A stretch of DNA of 64,000 nt from Dromaius novaehollandiae (taxonomy: Eukaryota > Chordata > Aves > Casuariiformes > Dromaiidae), in NCBI RefSeq assembly GCF_036370855.1, contig NW_026991456.1, positions 3,038,001 to 3,102,000 of the forward strand, given 5' to 3'. Position numbers and translations under genes: made by a program. Of the stretch, positions 1-11,689 are shown piece after piece (position 1 is the first letter of the stretch; each line of letters opens with the position of its first letter). The notes beneath the pieces were generated by a model. That model did not search any database and was not told where the DNA came from. It saw nothing but the letters and a program-made list of their open reading frames with translations.

Positions 1-1863
1 GGGATGCAACATTGCCGCCAGTGACAGCTGAACGGCAGGCTTGTTTCCTAGCTGCCCCCAAAGAGAGGAGGGCTAAGGGATCCTGTGTTGCTATTGCTTT
101 CCTCCTCACGGCCTGCAGACCTGAGAGCCTGTAACTCCTGCTAGCCTCCTCTCGTGCCCTGCCGACTCATCAACTCCAGTGCATTGCCCCAGTTCTTCAA
201 CAGAAGAGGAAATGCTGAGTGTCCAATGCAGCAATGATGGGGCCCTGCTGTAAAAACAGGGGAAATCTAATACCTGTCAGGAAGTGGTCTGGCCGAGAAA
301 GGGAAAAAGACCTTTGTCTCTGTGCTGTTAACCTCGGATGCACAGGAATTTGCAAGAGCAGCATGTGCAGGCACTGGGGATTGCATAAGGTGAAATGGTC
401 TGTCTGCAGCAATGTCATGTCATCGTATTCCTGCATGATGTGGAGCTCCACAGCGGCTCAAGAGATGGGAGCTTTCAGGAGAGACATGGAGTCAAGTTCC
501 TGCTGTTTGTGGAATTCTTTGCCAAATTAAATGGAATGGGAGTCATCCAACTAACTTCAAAATTTCAATGCTAGGCATTTAAGACTAAACTCATCTATCT
601 TGGTTTTCTGTACTATTGGGAGGGAGTGATTTAAATCATAAAAAAGTCTCTGAGACAGAATGACAATCTCATGTTTTTATTTAAAATGAATAAACAGATC
701 CTGGGTTTGATTCTCATTCCAAAACAACACATTTTTCTTGCAAATCATGAGTGAAAACTAATCCATGAAAATTACAAAATGGCAACACCATAACAAGGAT
801 TAGAAAAGAGTGTATTTTTTTGTTTGTTTGTTTGGCTGGTTTTGGGGAAGGGAAGGTTGGAGAGACTTTAAGGTCTAGATCTAATCCTTGGGGCTGCAGA
901 GGATGGACCTCATTGAACTAGAGTCCCTCACCTGCGCAATTTATAACACATTGCCCAGCATGTGGTTCAGTGCACTTGGTGTTTCTATGCTTAGTACAGC
1001 TCCTTGGAAGTGCTATAGTCAACTAGCGTAAAAGGAGATAATATAATCCTCTAGACTGCTGATTCTTCCCCACTGACTATCAAGGGAGGGCAGGCAAGGA
1101 ACTCAGCTTAGGACATTGAAGTTACAAATGTCTGTATGTGGACAAACTAATTCCACTGCATGAATCTGTTCTATCAGCTGAAGCATTGGCTCTGACAATA
1201 TTCTGTCATAGGGACTGGGCATATATTTCATTAAGCTTGATCTGGGGACAACTGCATTGTTACTCAACAATTAAATTAGTGACCAATATTCTGGATTTTG
1301 TTGCAGTTTAAAAGAGAGATGATGTTAGATGGGTAATTTGGACTTTATTTTGGCTAATTCTTGTCCTAACCAGGAGGTTAATGTGGAGAAGTGCTGTTTG
1401 GTAGAGAAATAAAGCCGTTGTTCTCTTTTTTTGTGTTTTACCTGTTTTCTGTCTCTTTCTAAAAGCAAAGAGGTTCAACAAAGCTCCACCACTGAAATAA
1501 GCAGGGAAACCAGGTTTTGTGACAAGGAGAAGATGCATCCAAACTGGAGGAAAGTGAACTGTCTCGAGAATTTGGTGTGCCAAAAAAGGAGGAACTCCTC
1601 AGCTTGTTGCTTTCTGTTTCAGTTTCTGCACTTAGAAAACACCATCACCAGGGTATTCACCAGGTTTTATAAAGTGCTTTTAGACCATTTGAAAGGCTTC
1701 CCTATCTAAGAATTAGGCCTTATCATGATGATATGTTTATAGGAGAGAAACTGGTGTGATTTCATGAAACTTCACACTACTAAGAAAGGTGTAATTTCAG
1801 CAAATAAACCATAATCATTTGTTCCATCCCCCTCCTTTTCCCCTCCACTTACAAAACCTCTCC
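1..1863. other. Intergenic DNA, no gene recognised
   Basis: Short open frames occur on both strands, but none has a recognisable motif, splice context or coding-like composition. There is a T/G-rich patch near 815-835. The TTTATT near 1343 would read as a minus-strand AATAAA about 520 bases past the stop of the OR gene at 1864-2808, so it could be that gene's distal polyadenylation signal, but this is unproven. Confidence 0.5.
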
Positions 1864-2808
1864 TCAGAAGGAAAAACATTTCCTGGAGATTATCACACTT
1901 CTCTTCAAGCCCGCCTTGAGAGCGTCTTTCATCTGCTGGTTTCTCAGGCTGAAAATAAAGGGGCTCATCAGAGGAGTTACCACTGTGTTGAGTAGGGCCA
2001 CTGTTTTGTTGTAGGAAACATGACTTGAAGGCCACACATACATGAAGATGCAGCTACCATAGCCCAAGATGACAATGGTGAAGTGAGAGGAGCATGTAGA
2101 GAATGCCTTGTTCCGCGACGAAGCGGACGGCATCCTAAGTATGGTGTTAATAACATATAGGTAGGACATTGCTGTCATGACCAGTGAGCCAAAGAGGATG
2201 ATGGAAGAGGTCACAAAAATTATCAGCTCAACAGTCTGTGTTTCTGCACAGGACAACCTGATCAAAAGCACGCTATCACAGAAGAAGTGGTCAATACAAT
2301 TGGCATTGCAGAAGGGAAGCCTGGCAACTAGGACAGTGGGGACAATGGTGATCAGGAAGCCTGCACTCCATGACCCCAACAGGAGCTGAAGGCAAAGCCG
2401 ACTGTTCATTAGCATGGGGTACTGAAGAGGGTAGCATATAGCTGCATAACGGTCGTAGGACATGACAGCCAGAAGGACAAACTCGATGCTGCCCAAGACA
2501 GAGTAGAAGTAGCACTGAGTTAAGCAAGCTGGGTAGGAGATGGCTTTGCTGCCCATCAACAAGCTTCCTACTGTTTGGGGTATGATGGATGTAGTGATGG
2601 AGATCTCCAGAGAGGAGAGGTTACAGAGGAAAAAGTACATGGGTCTGTAGAGGTCTTGGTCAGAAAGAATGAGGGCAATGATCAGCAGGTTTCCAACTAA
2701 GATCACCAGGTAGGAAGCCAGGAAAGTGACTGCTATCAGGTACTCCTGATGGTGGAGGGAGGGGAAGCCCAAGAGAATAAACTCTGTGACAGTTGTATGG
2801 TTCAACAT
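1864..2808 (-). CDS. Intact class II olfactory receptor (314 aa)
   Basis: A G-protein coupled receptor of the olfactory receptor family, expected in the ciliary membrane of olfactory neurons and signalling through G-olf. The single intronless frame has normal OR length. Visible hallmarks are an N-terminal NHT glycosylation site (residues 3-5), TM1 with GN (39-40), PMYFFLCNLS (56-65), the extracellular Cys95/Cys177 pair, MSYDRYAAIC (116-125; the family norm is MAYDRYVAIC), SYLYVINTILRMPSA (215-229), KAFSTCSSH (234-242) and SLRN (287-290). The start MLNHTT gives a standard-length N-terminus. TM6/TM3 wording resembles OR6/OR11-type receptors, but subfamily is uncertain. Oddity: the TM7 NPxxY motif reads SPFIF (282-286), losing both Asn and Tyr. 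The frame is otherwise undamaged. ORs usually have non-coding upstream exons; none was identified here. Confidence 0.95.
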   Translation of the reverse strand: MLNHTTVTEFILLGFPSLHHQEYLIAVTFLASYLVILVGNLLIIALILSDQDLYRPMYFFLCNLSSLEISITTSIIPQTVGSLLMGSKAISYPACLTQCYFYSVLGSIEFVLLAVMSYDRYAAICYPLQYPMLMNSRLCLQLLLGSWSAGFLITIVPTVLVARLPFCNANCIDHFFCDSVLLIRLSCAETQTVELIIFVTSSIILFGSLVMTAMSYLYVINTILRMPSASSRNKAFSTCSSHFTIVILGYGSCIFMYVWPSSHVSYNKTVALLNTVVTPLMSPFIFSLRNQQMKDALKAGLKRSVIISRKCFSF

Positions 2809-3576
2809 ATGGGCAACTGAGCTGCAGAGAGTAAGAGAAGATGGTCAGTGGAGGACGCAGTTCTTCAGAATGTTAGAGGAAACGGAGACAGAGAAATGTA
2901 AAAGTATAATAAAAGAGATACATGGGGACACTCACAAAAAGGCTGGAAGGAAAAGAAGAGAGGATAGGCATGGAGGAACAACACAGAGCAAGGAGACACC
3001 ATTTTGAACAGTAATAACAAACCTAATTTCTAGGTTAGAATAGGAATCCACTATTAACATGGAAGCTTTTGCATTTGAGCTCCTTACCCAAGTGTGCTTT
3101 TATAGTCAGTGGAGAAAAATAGACATTTCTCAATCATTCTTTCTGTAGCCTATCTTAAGCATATATTTTAGGATGAGATAAAATCCATCCTGGAGAAAAA
3201 TAAAACACCTCTTCAAAAAGATGTTAACCTTTTGATTAGGTAAGGAATGGAGAGAAGGCAGAAGGAGGATGGTGACAAAGGAGGAGGTGTATGGGATATA
3301 AAGGTGAATGGCAGAGTTAGGTAAGAGGGAAGTTTTATTCCCTGGGAATGGTTTTATTTTCAGGAAAAAAAACAAAGCCGAAAAGAGATAAGACAAACAT
3401 TCTGTGATTAAAACTGTTGTCTTTGCATCCAAGTTCGAGCTTTTCCACATAGAGCAGAAATCTTTATAAACAGATTTTTCTTCAGTCCCAGCAATCTTTC
3501 TTGCTGAGAAACAGTTTTGATAAATCATTCTAGCCATCAGAAAGAAAAATAAAAAAGAATAGGAAAGTAATACAAA

Positions 3577-3594
3577 AGAGAGAGAGAGAGAGAG
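3577..3594. repeat. (GA)n microsatellite
   Basis: About nine uninterrupted GA dinucleotides in a purine-rich context. Confidence 0.9.
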
Positions 3595-4046
3595 AAAAGA
3601 AAATCTAAGGAGATAAAAAGGTAAGTAGAGAAATTCATTCAGCTGGGAATAAAAGAAAGCCCTACCCTGTAAAAAAAGTAAACAAATAAACTAACAGAAA
3701 CTCAAAAGACCTTTTTTTTATTTTTCTTCTGTGAACACTGGAAAAATGAAGCTTAACTTCATATGGAGTTGGTCCTGAATTCATTATCTGGGGTCCTGAA
3801 GATGTTGAATTCTCAATGCAGTCCTCTTAGGACAGTCTACCCCTATGTAGACCATCTCCTTTCTATCCTGCTGTTCACAAAACTTGTATAAGCCTAAAAG
3901 CGAGAACAATGCTACTCTGTGCAGCTTAGCTGCAACTGGCCAACAAGTTAAAGCAGAGGAAGGGGTAGAGACCCAGGAACACAGACACATACTGCTCAGC
4001 AAGGTCTCATTTCCTGAGAACTATCACAGGCAAAAGAGGACAATCA

Positions 4047-4069
4047 CAGGCAGGCAGGCAGGCAGGCAG
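4047..4069. repeat. (CAGG)n microsatellite
   Basis: Five to six consecutive CAGG tetranucleotides. Confidence 0.9.
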
Positions 4070-6419
4070 CCTAGGAAAGAAGGCAGTGTAGGAACACAAC
4101 AATAACAATCAGTGAAAAATTAGGTGAAATACAGCAAAGTAGTTAGTTACATTAATCTATGTGCAGGAAACTATCAAGGGGAAATAGAAGGCCAGCAGAA
4201 TTTCTGAAGACTATTCTCTCCTTTCCTCTCCTCCCACACCCTTTAGAGGCAATCTAGTGTGTCTCATTTCAAGGCTATTGTAGAGCCTTTTTGAGTTGAC
4301 TGCCAATACCATTTGTTCTAATGCACTGTGCTGCCAGATAGAAGTAATCTCTGATTTTTTTTTTCCCTTCAAGTAAAACCATCCAAAGTCCTTTGATGTT
4401 CCCTGAAGAATCATGGTCCTCTGTGCTTTCCTGGGATGTTCCTCAGCAGAGCAGGTCTGAGAGGGTGATAGGACATTAATTAACATGATAGCTGGTATCC
4501 AGGTGACCTAGCCCCTGCAGAAATGTGGATCCATTTTGTGAAGCAATCTAAGAGAGAGAAACACAAAGTCTTAAAAGGTATGACCAAGAAATATAATCTG
4601 TAAAAGTAGTTTCTGTGGAGCTACTGTCATACTCCCAGCCTTGTCTTTCTAATGTTGGACATAAAGGATAGATTTTAAATGTTAAAGTACTCACCTTAGG
4701 TTCCCTTAGGTCAGTGGCGTTTAGGACATCATTGAACTTTTCACAAAATGGATTTCTAAAGTAGATGAGAGGAACTGATTCCTCTTCTTTAATTGCAGAG
4801 GGACCCTTGAGTGACAGACTGACATCTAGGCATCTTCACTGCAGACCTCTGGGAGCTATTCATGGGTCATATATTAGTGTCTAAGGGCCACCTCACTATC
4901 TTCTACCACTCCAAAAAGAAGAATGAACCTGAGGGTTCAGTGTTATAACTGCCAACATAATGCAGACCTCTCTTACCATCTTAATGCGTCTAAAATAGGA
5001 CTAGGCACCTCTGTTTTGACCTCTGAATTGTTCCCCTAAAGTTCAGTGAGAGGAATCTCATCCTTGATGATACTGAACAAGGCTTTACCTTCACCTGAGC
5101 GCAGGCAGGCTCTTGGTCCACCTCCTAGTCCACCTCCTTTGTACCTAGTGTGGACAGCCCCAGCCGAGCACAAACCTCTGCCCGTAGACTTGTTACTAAA
5201 CTTCATTGTTCACAGGGGACTATTTGACCCTGTTCTTCTCTAATCTGGACTCTAGATCACTTCTCATTTCAAGCCATTTCTTTGTTTTCAGGTACATCCA
5301 GTGGGTGCAAAGTAGTTGCTGACGTAGCCCAGTGTTGCCTCAATTTCCTCACCAGTCTTTCAGGAAACATGTACCCCCGTCTTTGCATTTCCTGCTGATG
5401 TATCCCCTCTCGTAGAGCTGGTGCGCAGAGACATTTGGCCAGTCTTCTTGCATCTTGGGATCCATTTTGACCACAGCAGTTTGCTTATAAAGGGTTTGCG
5501 TGAAGGAACTCTGAAGAGTGCTGAGGGTGTGATATGAGTAATCGTCCATATGAAATATATCCACCCATCATACTCTAGTTAGTGTGATCATGTGCATCAG
5601 TCAGGGTGGTATTTTATCCATAGTCAGCATCCTTCTATAATTGTAAGGTCAAACAGAGAACAGCTGTTCCTGGTGGGGGTCTCTGCTGGGCCAGTCTCCA
5701 ACCACACCTGGAGTGCTGCTCCAGATGTGACCCCCGGCTGTGGGAGCATTTGGCACCACCACAGCCATCACCTGGGGTCAAGTCTGATGCTGCTGGATGA
5801 TGAGGAAGCACTACCCATTGCGGCTCACAGCTTTGGGCGCACAGGCGCATGCACAAGTGGTGATGGGACCCGATCAGGGAAGATGAGGGGCCCAAGGGGC
5901 ACTGGGGAACTTGATGGGGAGACAGAAAGAGTGGGGGAGGGTTGAGAGGGCTGATGGTAGGCAGAACTAGGAGAGGAGCAGGAAGAGGGCATGTGACACT
6001 CAAGGAAGTGACCAAGAGATGAAGTTCGGTACTGAACCGATCAGCTAGGGTTTTATTCATTTTTTCACTGCCTGTTGAGCAAGTGTGAAACTTTCACCAT
6101 TGAGGCAACTGCTGTACTTGTGCTTCAAATGATTCCTGGAAACGCACCTGTTAGCTTTTAACAAGAACTGGCTTTTAACCAGAAGCTGGAAGTTTGACTT
6201 CCTGCTGCTCTGTGTTCTCAGAGGTTGGCTCTAAGGTCTTCTGGGCCACATGTCTTTCCAGCTGTATCTGGGGCTTGATCCAGAGAAATTCTCCCCTGTG
6301 GAAAGTAGACTACAGAGACACTGGCCTTCCAAGAGGACTTTGATGCCCAACCAGAAGATTATTTCCTTGAGGAGGATAACCCTGTCAGAAGTTTATGAAG
6401 CTGTGTCCCATGTCTTTGG

Positions 6420-7130
6420 GTTCAGAAGTGCACACTCAGCAAATCTACAGATGATACGAAGCTGGGAAGAATGGCTGATACATCAGAAGGTTGCATCGCC
6501 ATTCAGAGTGACCTTGACAGGCTAGAGAAATGGGCAGAGAGGAACATCATGAAGTTCAGCAAAGGGAAATGCAAAGTCCTGCAGCTAGGGAAGAATGACT
6601 CCATGCACCAGTACAGGCTGGGTGCCAGCTGGCTGGAAAGCAACTCTGCAGAGTAGGACCTGGGGGTCCCGGTGGACACCAAGTTGGCCCTTGCAGCAAA
6701 GACCAACAGTATCCTGGGCTGCAGTAGGAAAAGCATTGCCAGCAGGTTGAGGGCCTTCCTCTTCCCCTCTACTCAGCACTGGGGAGGCCACATCTGGACT
6801 GGTGCATCTAGTTCTGGGCTCCTCAGTACAAGAGAGATATGGGCATACTGGAGCAAGTCCAGAGAATGGCCACGAAGATGATTAAGGGACTGGAGCATCT
6901 CCCATACAAAGAGAGTCCGCAAGACCCAGGATTCTTTAGCCTGGAGAAGAAAAGGCTCAGAGGGAACCTTATCAATGTTTATAAATATCTGATGGGAGGG
7001 ACTAAAGAAGGTGGAGCCAGAATCTTCTCAGTTGTGCCCAGTGGCAAGACGAGAGGCCCTTGGAAGGAAGCATTCCATTCCCAGAGGGTTCACCTCTGAG
7101 ATACTGAGGCCCGAAGGCAGCCTGTGCCCG
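6420..7130 (+). mobile_element. CR1 LINE fragment, C-terminal reverse transcriptase
   Basis: A non-LTR retrotransposon relic. Translation gives the CR1 signature series in order: DDTKLG (about 6445-6465), DLDRLEKWAERN (about 6510-6545), KFSKGKCKVLQLG (about 6553-6591), LGVPVDTK, a degraded stretch, then KMIKGLEHLPY (about 6877-6910) and FSLEKKRLRGNLINVYKYL (about 6934-6990), followed by FSVVPS. These are the thumb and C-terminal parts of CR1 ORF2. The frame is broken: a TAG follows LESNSAE near 6655, and the reading phase shifts near 6730 and again before 6839. It is 5'-truncated, as is usual for CR1. Upstream DNA from 6250 shows no CR1 match by eye. Confidence 0.93.
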
Positions 7131-9331
7131 AGCAGGGACACTTCAAGGAACAGCAGCCCATGGGTGAGCCGTGCTGGGTCAGGGACACTGCTGAGGCACT
7201 TGATCCATTGGTGAAAAAGCCCCAACACAGTGTCACAGATATTCAGCTGTTGCTGAGAGAGACAACACCTAAGTGCTGTGTGCCCACTGTGGGAGGGAAG
7301 AGGAGGGGGGGGGGGTTCACTTAAGAGCTGCTGGTATACCCTGCTGGAAAGTGGGGGAACAGACAGGACTTAGAAGTCTGTGTGCAGTTACAGGGCTGCA
7401 GTCTCGCTGGGATCGTGGAGATGGGGTGGGGCAGCTCACATGACTGGACTGCTCTGAGAGATGGATAGAGGCTCTTTAGGAAGGATGGGCTGGGACAGTA
7501 AGGAGAGGGAGTTGTCCTTTATGAGAGAGAGCAATGGTAATGTATAGAGCTGTGCCTGGGGATGGATGATGGGCTGGTTGAGAGCTGATGGGTCAGGATT
7601 AGTGGGCAGATCATAAGCGATGTTTTTGTGTCTGTCTAGACTGCCTGATGGGGAAGGAGTGGATGAGGCCTTCTTCAGACAACCAGAAGCCTCACATTCA
7701 TAGGTCCTGGTCCTCAGGAGTGTTTGACCTACCCCAAGATCTGCTGGAGGGACAACACATAAGGGAGATACCTCTACCTTTACCCTGTCCTTTGTCACCA
7801 GGGCCCCTGCCCCAATTAGCAGTGAGGCCACATTTTCTCTAGCTTTCCTTGCTGCTGATGGACCTGTAGAAGCCTTTCCTGTTGCCCTTCGTGCCCCTCA
7901 CCAGATTCAACTCCAGATGGCTTTGGCTTTCCTAAGCCCATCCCTGCACGCTTAGTGTCTCTCTGCTCCTCCTGGGTCACCTGTACCTGCTTCTACCTCC
8001 TGTACACTTTCTTTTTATGTCTGAGTTTTGTCAGAAGCTCCTGGTTCATACATGCAGGCCTCCTGACACATCTTCTTGATTTTCAGCATGTCTGAATAGA
8101 TCATTCTTGAGCTTGGGGGAGCTGAGCCTTGAAAATCAACCATCTCTCTTGGACCCCTCTTCCCTCCAGGGCTGTATTCCTTGGGATTCTTCTAGAGCAG
8201 ATCCCTGAAGAGGCTTTGGGGCAGGCACCTTGTGCCAGGCCACCTTGTCTGGGGGCAGGTCTCCGGCCCAACCTTCAGCAGCGCCTTGAGAAACACACAG
8301 CCCCCCACACACTGCACCATGTCTGCTATCCCCCTGTGCAGATGTCATGAGGCACATCCAGAGCCTTTCACTGTGCCAGCCTGGCATCACACAGGGCAAG
8401 TAGGCTGGTGCGAGATCCTGTGGCTCTCCCACACCCTGGCCTCTCCAGGGCAGCTGAGGGCCTCATCTTCCCATGGAGCTGCTCCTGGACTGCAATGGGA
8501 GCAGTGTGGGGGGGGAGGGGGTCCCCTCTTCCCCTCTGATGCAGGTGTGAGGCTCAGCTCTCCCCCCTGGTGTCTAACAACTCACAGCCTGGGAGGGGGA
8601 GGGCATGTGCCCCCCCTCAGATGGGTAAAGAAGCTTCTCTGTCCCACATGCATGATCCAACAGACCTCTTGGCACTGAGCCCACACCACTTGCAGCACTC
8701 TGCTGCCCTCTTGGGGCAGATCCCACCATTGGCTCCTTGAGGAGTCCGGTCCCACGCTTCCATCTCAGCCTCTCTAATACCAGAGCTCTCTGGGCCCAAC
8801 CAGTCCTCACTGCACAGAGCCCAGGCCTGAGGCCTGAAGAGTGCCTAGTGCACTCTGGCAAAACGGTGCAGAGGGCAAGGCTCAAGACAGACAGGCGTCA
8901 GAGGAAAGGGTGAGAAAGAACCTTCCCTTCAGGGAAAAACAGAACTGCTGTACCTGTGCTGCCCCCTCCCTCCCTAGCCGGACTGCACTGCACATTTCCT
9001 GCTCTGCAAGCGGCAATTCCCTCAGCTCACTTATGATGCCTGGAGAGACCAGAGCCTGAGCGAGAAGAGCCAGTGGGAAAGTCCGTGAGCCCTGGTCTTG
9101 CTGTGACATAGCCTGGGGCATGTTGCAGTGCCTCTCACTGCTCTCCAGCTTGGGCTGCAGCATTGCTGCCTGGGGCAGCAGTTGTCATTTGGGGTGCCTG
9201 AGGGCAGGCGAGACCAAGGGGGCTGGTGACTGCACAGGTCCTGCAGTTGCTGGTTGCTTTAGAGGTGCATGTTGAGAGCAGCTGAGTGGCCTTGGAAGTG
9301 AGGCACAAACTTGTGTGGAATTGTCTTGCAG
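7131..9331. other. GC-rich intergenic or intronic DNA
   Basis: No recognised gene or repeat family. There is a G-run near 7307-7316 and several overlapping short open frames without motifs. It could be intronic sequence of the gene whose exons appear at 9332-10014, which fits its GC-rich composition, but no exon could be supported here. Confidence 0.4.
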
Positions 9332-9562
9332 CTTGAGGAGAGAACAGAAAGCCAGCAAACAGTTCAGGACAGCTCAATCCTGTCACAAAGCCTGAAAGCA
9401 AGCACAAGTAGTGAGGAGCTGCCCACAGAAATGCCAAGCATTCATGAAGTTGTCAAGTACCAAATCGGATCAGAGGAGGAAGTACTCATTAATGTTTACT
9501 ACTCCTGCATAGAAGAGGAGGCAAAAAGGCTGGCCGAGGAATGGGGCAACACAGCAGACACG
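9332..9562 (+). CDS. Probable internal coding exon (77 codons), gene not recognised
   Basis: A 231-nt interval bounded by a good acceptor (pyrimidine-rich ...GTCTTGCAG) and a good donor (ACG|GTACGT). It is open from edge to edge in one frame, with phase 0 at both ends. The encoded 77 residues are acidic and helix-like, beginning LEERTESQQTVQ and including MPSIHEVVKYQIGSEEE and YSCIEEEAKRLAEEWG. That composition is much more protein-like than the surrounding chance frames. The product is not recognised. A helical-repeat or coiled-coil protein would fit the composition, but I cannot name a family. A further exon candidate follows at 9953-10014 in compatible phase, and a polyadenylation signal lies at 10409. 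Confidence 0.5.
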
Positions 9563-9952
9563 GTACGTGTGTGCCATCTCCAGGAAAAGCCTGGGACATC
9601 TGAGTGGCAGTGACCAACCACGGGGTCAGACTCCCAATCCCAGAGCCACTGGGTTCCATAGAGTGTCCTGTGGCTTTTCCTGACATGGGCTTGACCTGTC
9701 TTCAGCCCTGATCCCAAGCACCTCTCTGTAGCCCCAGGCAGATGCCCAGCACTCCTCTGGAGGGGAAGGGCTGTGGCTGCCAATGGGACCGGGTTGGGGG
9801 GCTGGGGCAGGGGAGAAGCAGGAGGGCTCTCAGCCAGAGTGAGAGAGAGAGGGTGTCAGTGCTGCTGCAGGCACATTTCACCAGCAGCAAGCCACCCTGG
9901 CCTTGCAGCAGACTTCCCTTCCATGCCAGGTGTAGCTGTTGGGTGCTCACAG

Positions 9953-10014
9953 GAGGATTTCAGTGCGGGACCTAGAAGTCCTGAGCAGCTGAGCACAAGG
10001 GGATCCTGCCCTTG
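9953..10014 (+). CDS. Possible second coding exon (62 nt)
   Basis: It follows an acceptor (GGGTGCTCACAG) and precedes a consensus-like donor (GTGAGT at 10015). Its phase-0 frame (EDFSAGPRSPEQLSTRG) is open and compatible with the phase-0 end of the exon at 9332-9562. It leaves 2 nt for the next exon. The weak pyrimidine tract and short length make it only a candidate. Confidence 0.3.
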
Positions 10015-10408
10015 GTGAGTTCCCTGCTGCCTCCTCTGCCATTCTCTATGAGCTCCTACATCCCTCCTCCTCCTCTCCCTCCCTCCGCCCCCCGGTTGGC
10101 TGGGAGACCAGTGGCTCCTCCCACAAAGCTGACAGCCAAATGCAGCACCCCTATGCACTCCCTACACATCTGGGATGGTACCCCCGCCTGAGGGCCCTGT
10201 AGAGTCCCATCCTTCCTGCAACCAGCCTCCCCCAAACCATTAAACTACCCACAAACCCTGCCCCAACAATCCCACAGACTCCAAAATGCCTCCAAACCCT
10301 GCTGCAACGTTGTCACTGACTCCAGACCTTCCCCTAAACTCTGTCCGAAAGCCCCAAACAATCCTAAAACCGCTCCCAGACCCAGTCCCCACAGCAGTGC
10401 AGTGTTCT

Positions 10409-10414
10409 AATAAA
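10409..10414 (+). promoter_or_regulatory. Polyadenylation signal AATAAA with GU-rich downstream element
   Basis: AATAAA is followed within about 15 bases by GATGTGTTCTGTCT, a typical downstream element. The 200 bases before it are A/C-rich and free of coding character, resembling a 3' UTR. It may terminate the transcript that carries the exon candidates at 9332-10014. Confidence 0.4.
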
Positions 10415-10439
10415 GACGGGATGTGTTCTGTCTCCCCCT

Positions 10440-11689
10440 TGACTGAGTCCCACTTTAGGGAAAAGAGAAGTTACAGCACTTCCTGATGATGAGTGTTGAT
10501 GGGTGGATGCACAAGTGACAAACAGATTTTTCTCGCTTTTCTTCTGAGCCGCCTGTCAGAAGCCTCTGTATGTGCAGGATGTGGCTGATCTGGGATAATC
10601 GTGCTGTGCACAATGCTTAAGGAGAACCTTAACATAAAATGTCAGGCTAAGGAATATTCTAAAAAATCAAAGACTCGGGAAAAGCCAAAGGGAACACAGA
10701 TGGGCTATGGGAAGCCCCAGTGATGCTATAGAAAACAGCATGACTTTTAGGCACATCCTCAGAGCAGAAGAAATGTCTTACTCCAGCCTATAGGACAGCT
10801 TTAATTACCAAAAGTGTTGTGAAAGCAGAAGGGGCTCAAGAGGATGCATAGCAGGTTATGGACTATATGTCAAGTTTAAACAAGCAACAATCCCCTCTTC
10901 AAATAGAAACAGTTTAGTCCTAAGTAATAGATGAATGTAGCTTTGAGGAATGTGGAGAGAAGTGGTCATGTCAATCACCCTGAAAGTGTGATTGGAGAAA
11001 TGGTCCAAAAATCTGATACCCTCGCATCCTCATCAGTCTTTTTGGTTTGTTTGGCAGGGTAGTCCACCGAAGGGGGACATCTTGAAGAGAAGCAGCTAGA
11101 CCTAGGGATCCAGTTGTTCATTTTGGTTATCGCCTGTGAGGCCAGCATCCAAGCATAAGAGGAATCTAGGAGCTGTCTCAAAAAGGTAACAGATTTGAAA
11201 CAGAGACAGGCAAATCAAGTGCTACCATTCTTCCATGTAGTTAAAGACTGAGAGAATTGTTGGTTAAGCATGTGTATACAAGGGTTTGAGAACAGTAACA
11301 ATACTGAAGCAGAACAAAAATAAGGTTTCATGGAAGATGGCGTTAGGTAAGTATTAGGCAATGTGCCTGCCTGTCTAATAACCTGGCCCTAATTGCTGTA
11401 TGTAATGTTTCCAAACTGTTTACCCTGTAACATATGATGCAAAGTGCTGTATTAAGAACTTTCCTTTAAAGAAAAGGAGAGAAGAAAAAAAAGGGGGGGA
11501 GGAGAAAAACAACACGGTAAAGAGAAAAAGAACATGCATAAATCTAAGTGTTCCATTGAAAGTAAAATGCAAGTCCCTCTCTTTGTTACAGAGATGGAAC
11601 CAAGGATAGCAAATGCTGACAAAGAGAAAAGATGGACAGGCAGTTTTTTGTAATTAATACCTGTCCTGATCCAATATTGGGGGGGGGGG
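10440..11689. other. Intergenic DNA, nothing recognised
   Basis: AT-balanced sequence without recognisable genes. It ends in a G-run (about 11679-11690) directly at the left edge of the LTR copy. Confidence 0.5.

Larger units (their letters stand above)
2809..6419. other. Intergenic DNA upstream of the OR gene
   Basis: No gene is recognised. It is AT-rich to about 4.9 kb and then more balanced. It contains a (GA)n run and a CAGG tetranucleotide repeat (listed separately). Open frames around 5590-6060 on both strands lack motifs and overlap each other, so they are taken as chance. Any 5' non-coding exon of the minus-strand OR gene would lie in this interval. Confidence 0.5.

Noticed and set aside
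5590-6060. Opposing open frames of 117 and 141 codons
   Set aside because: They overlap on opposite strands, with no motif or splice support.
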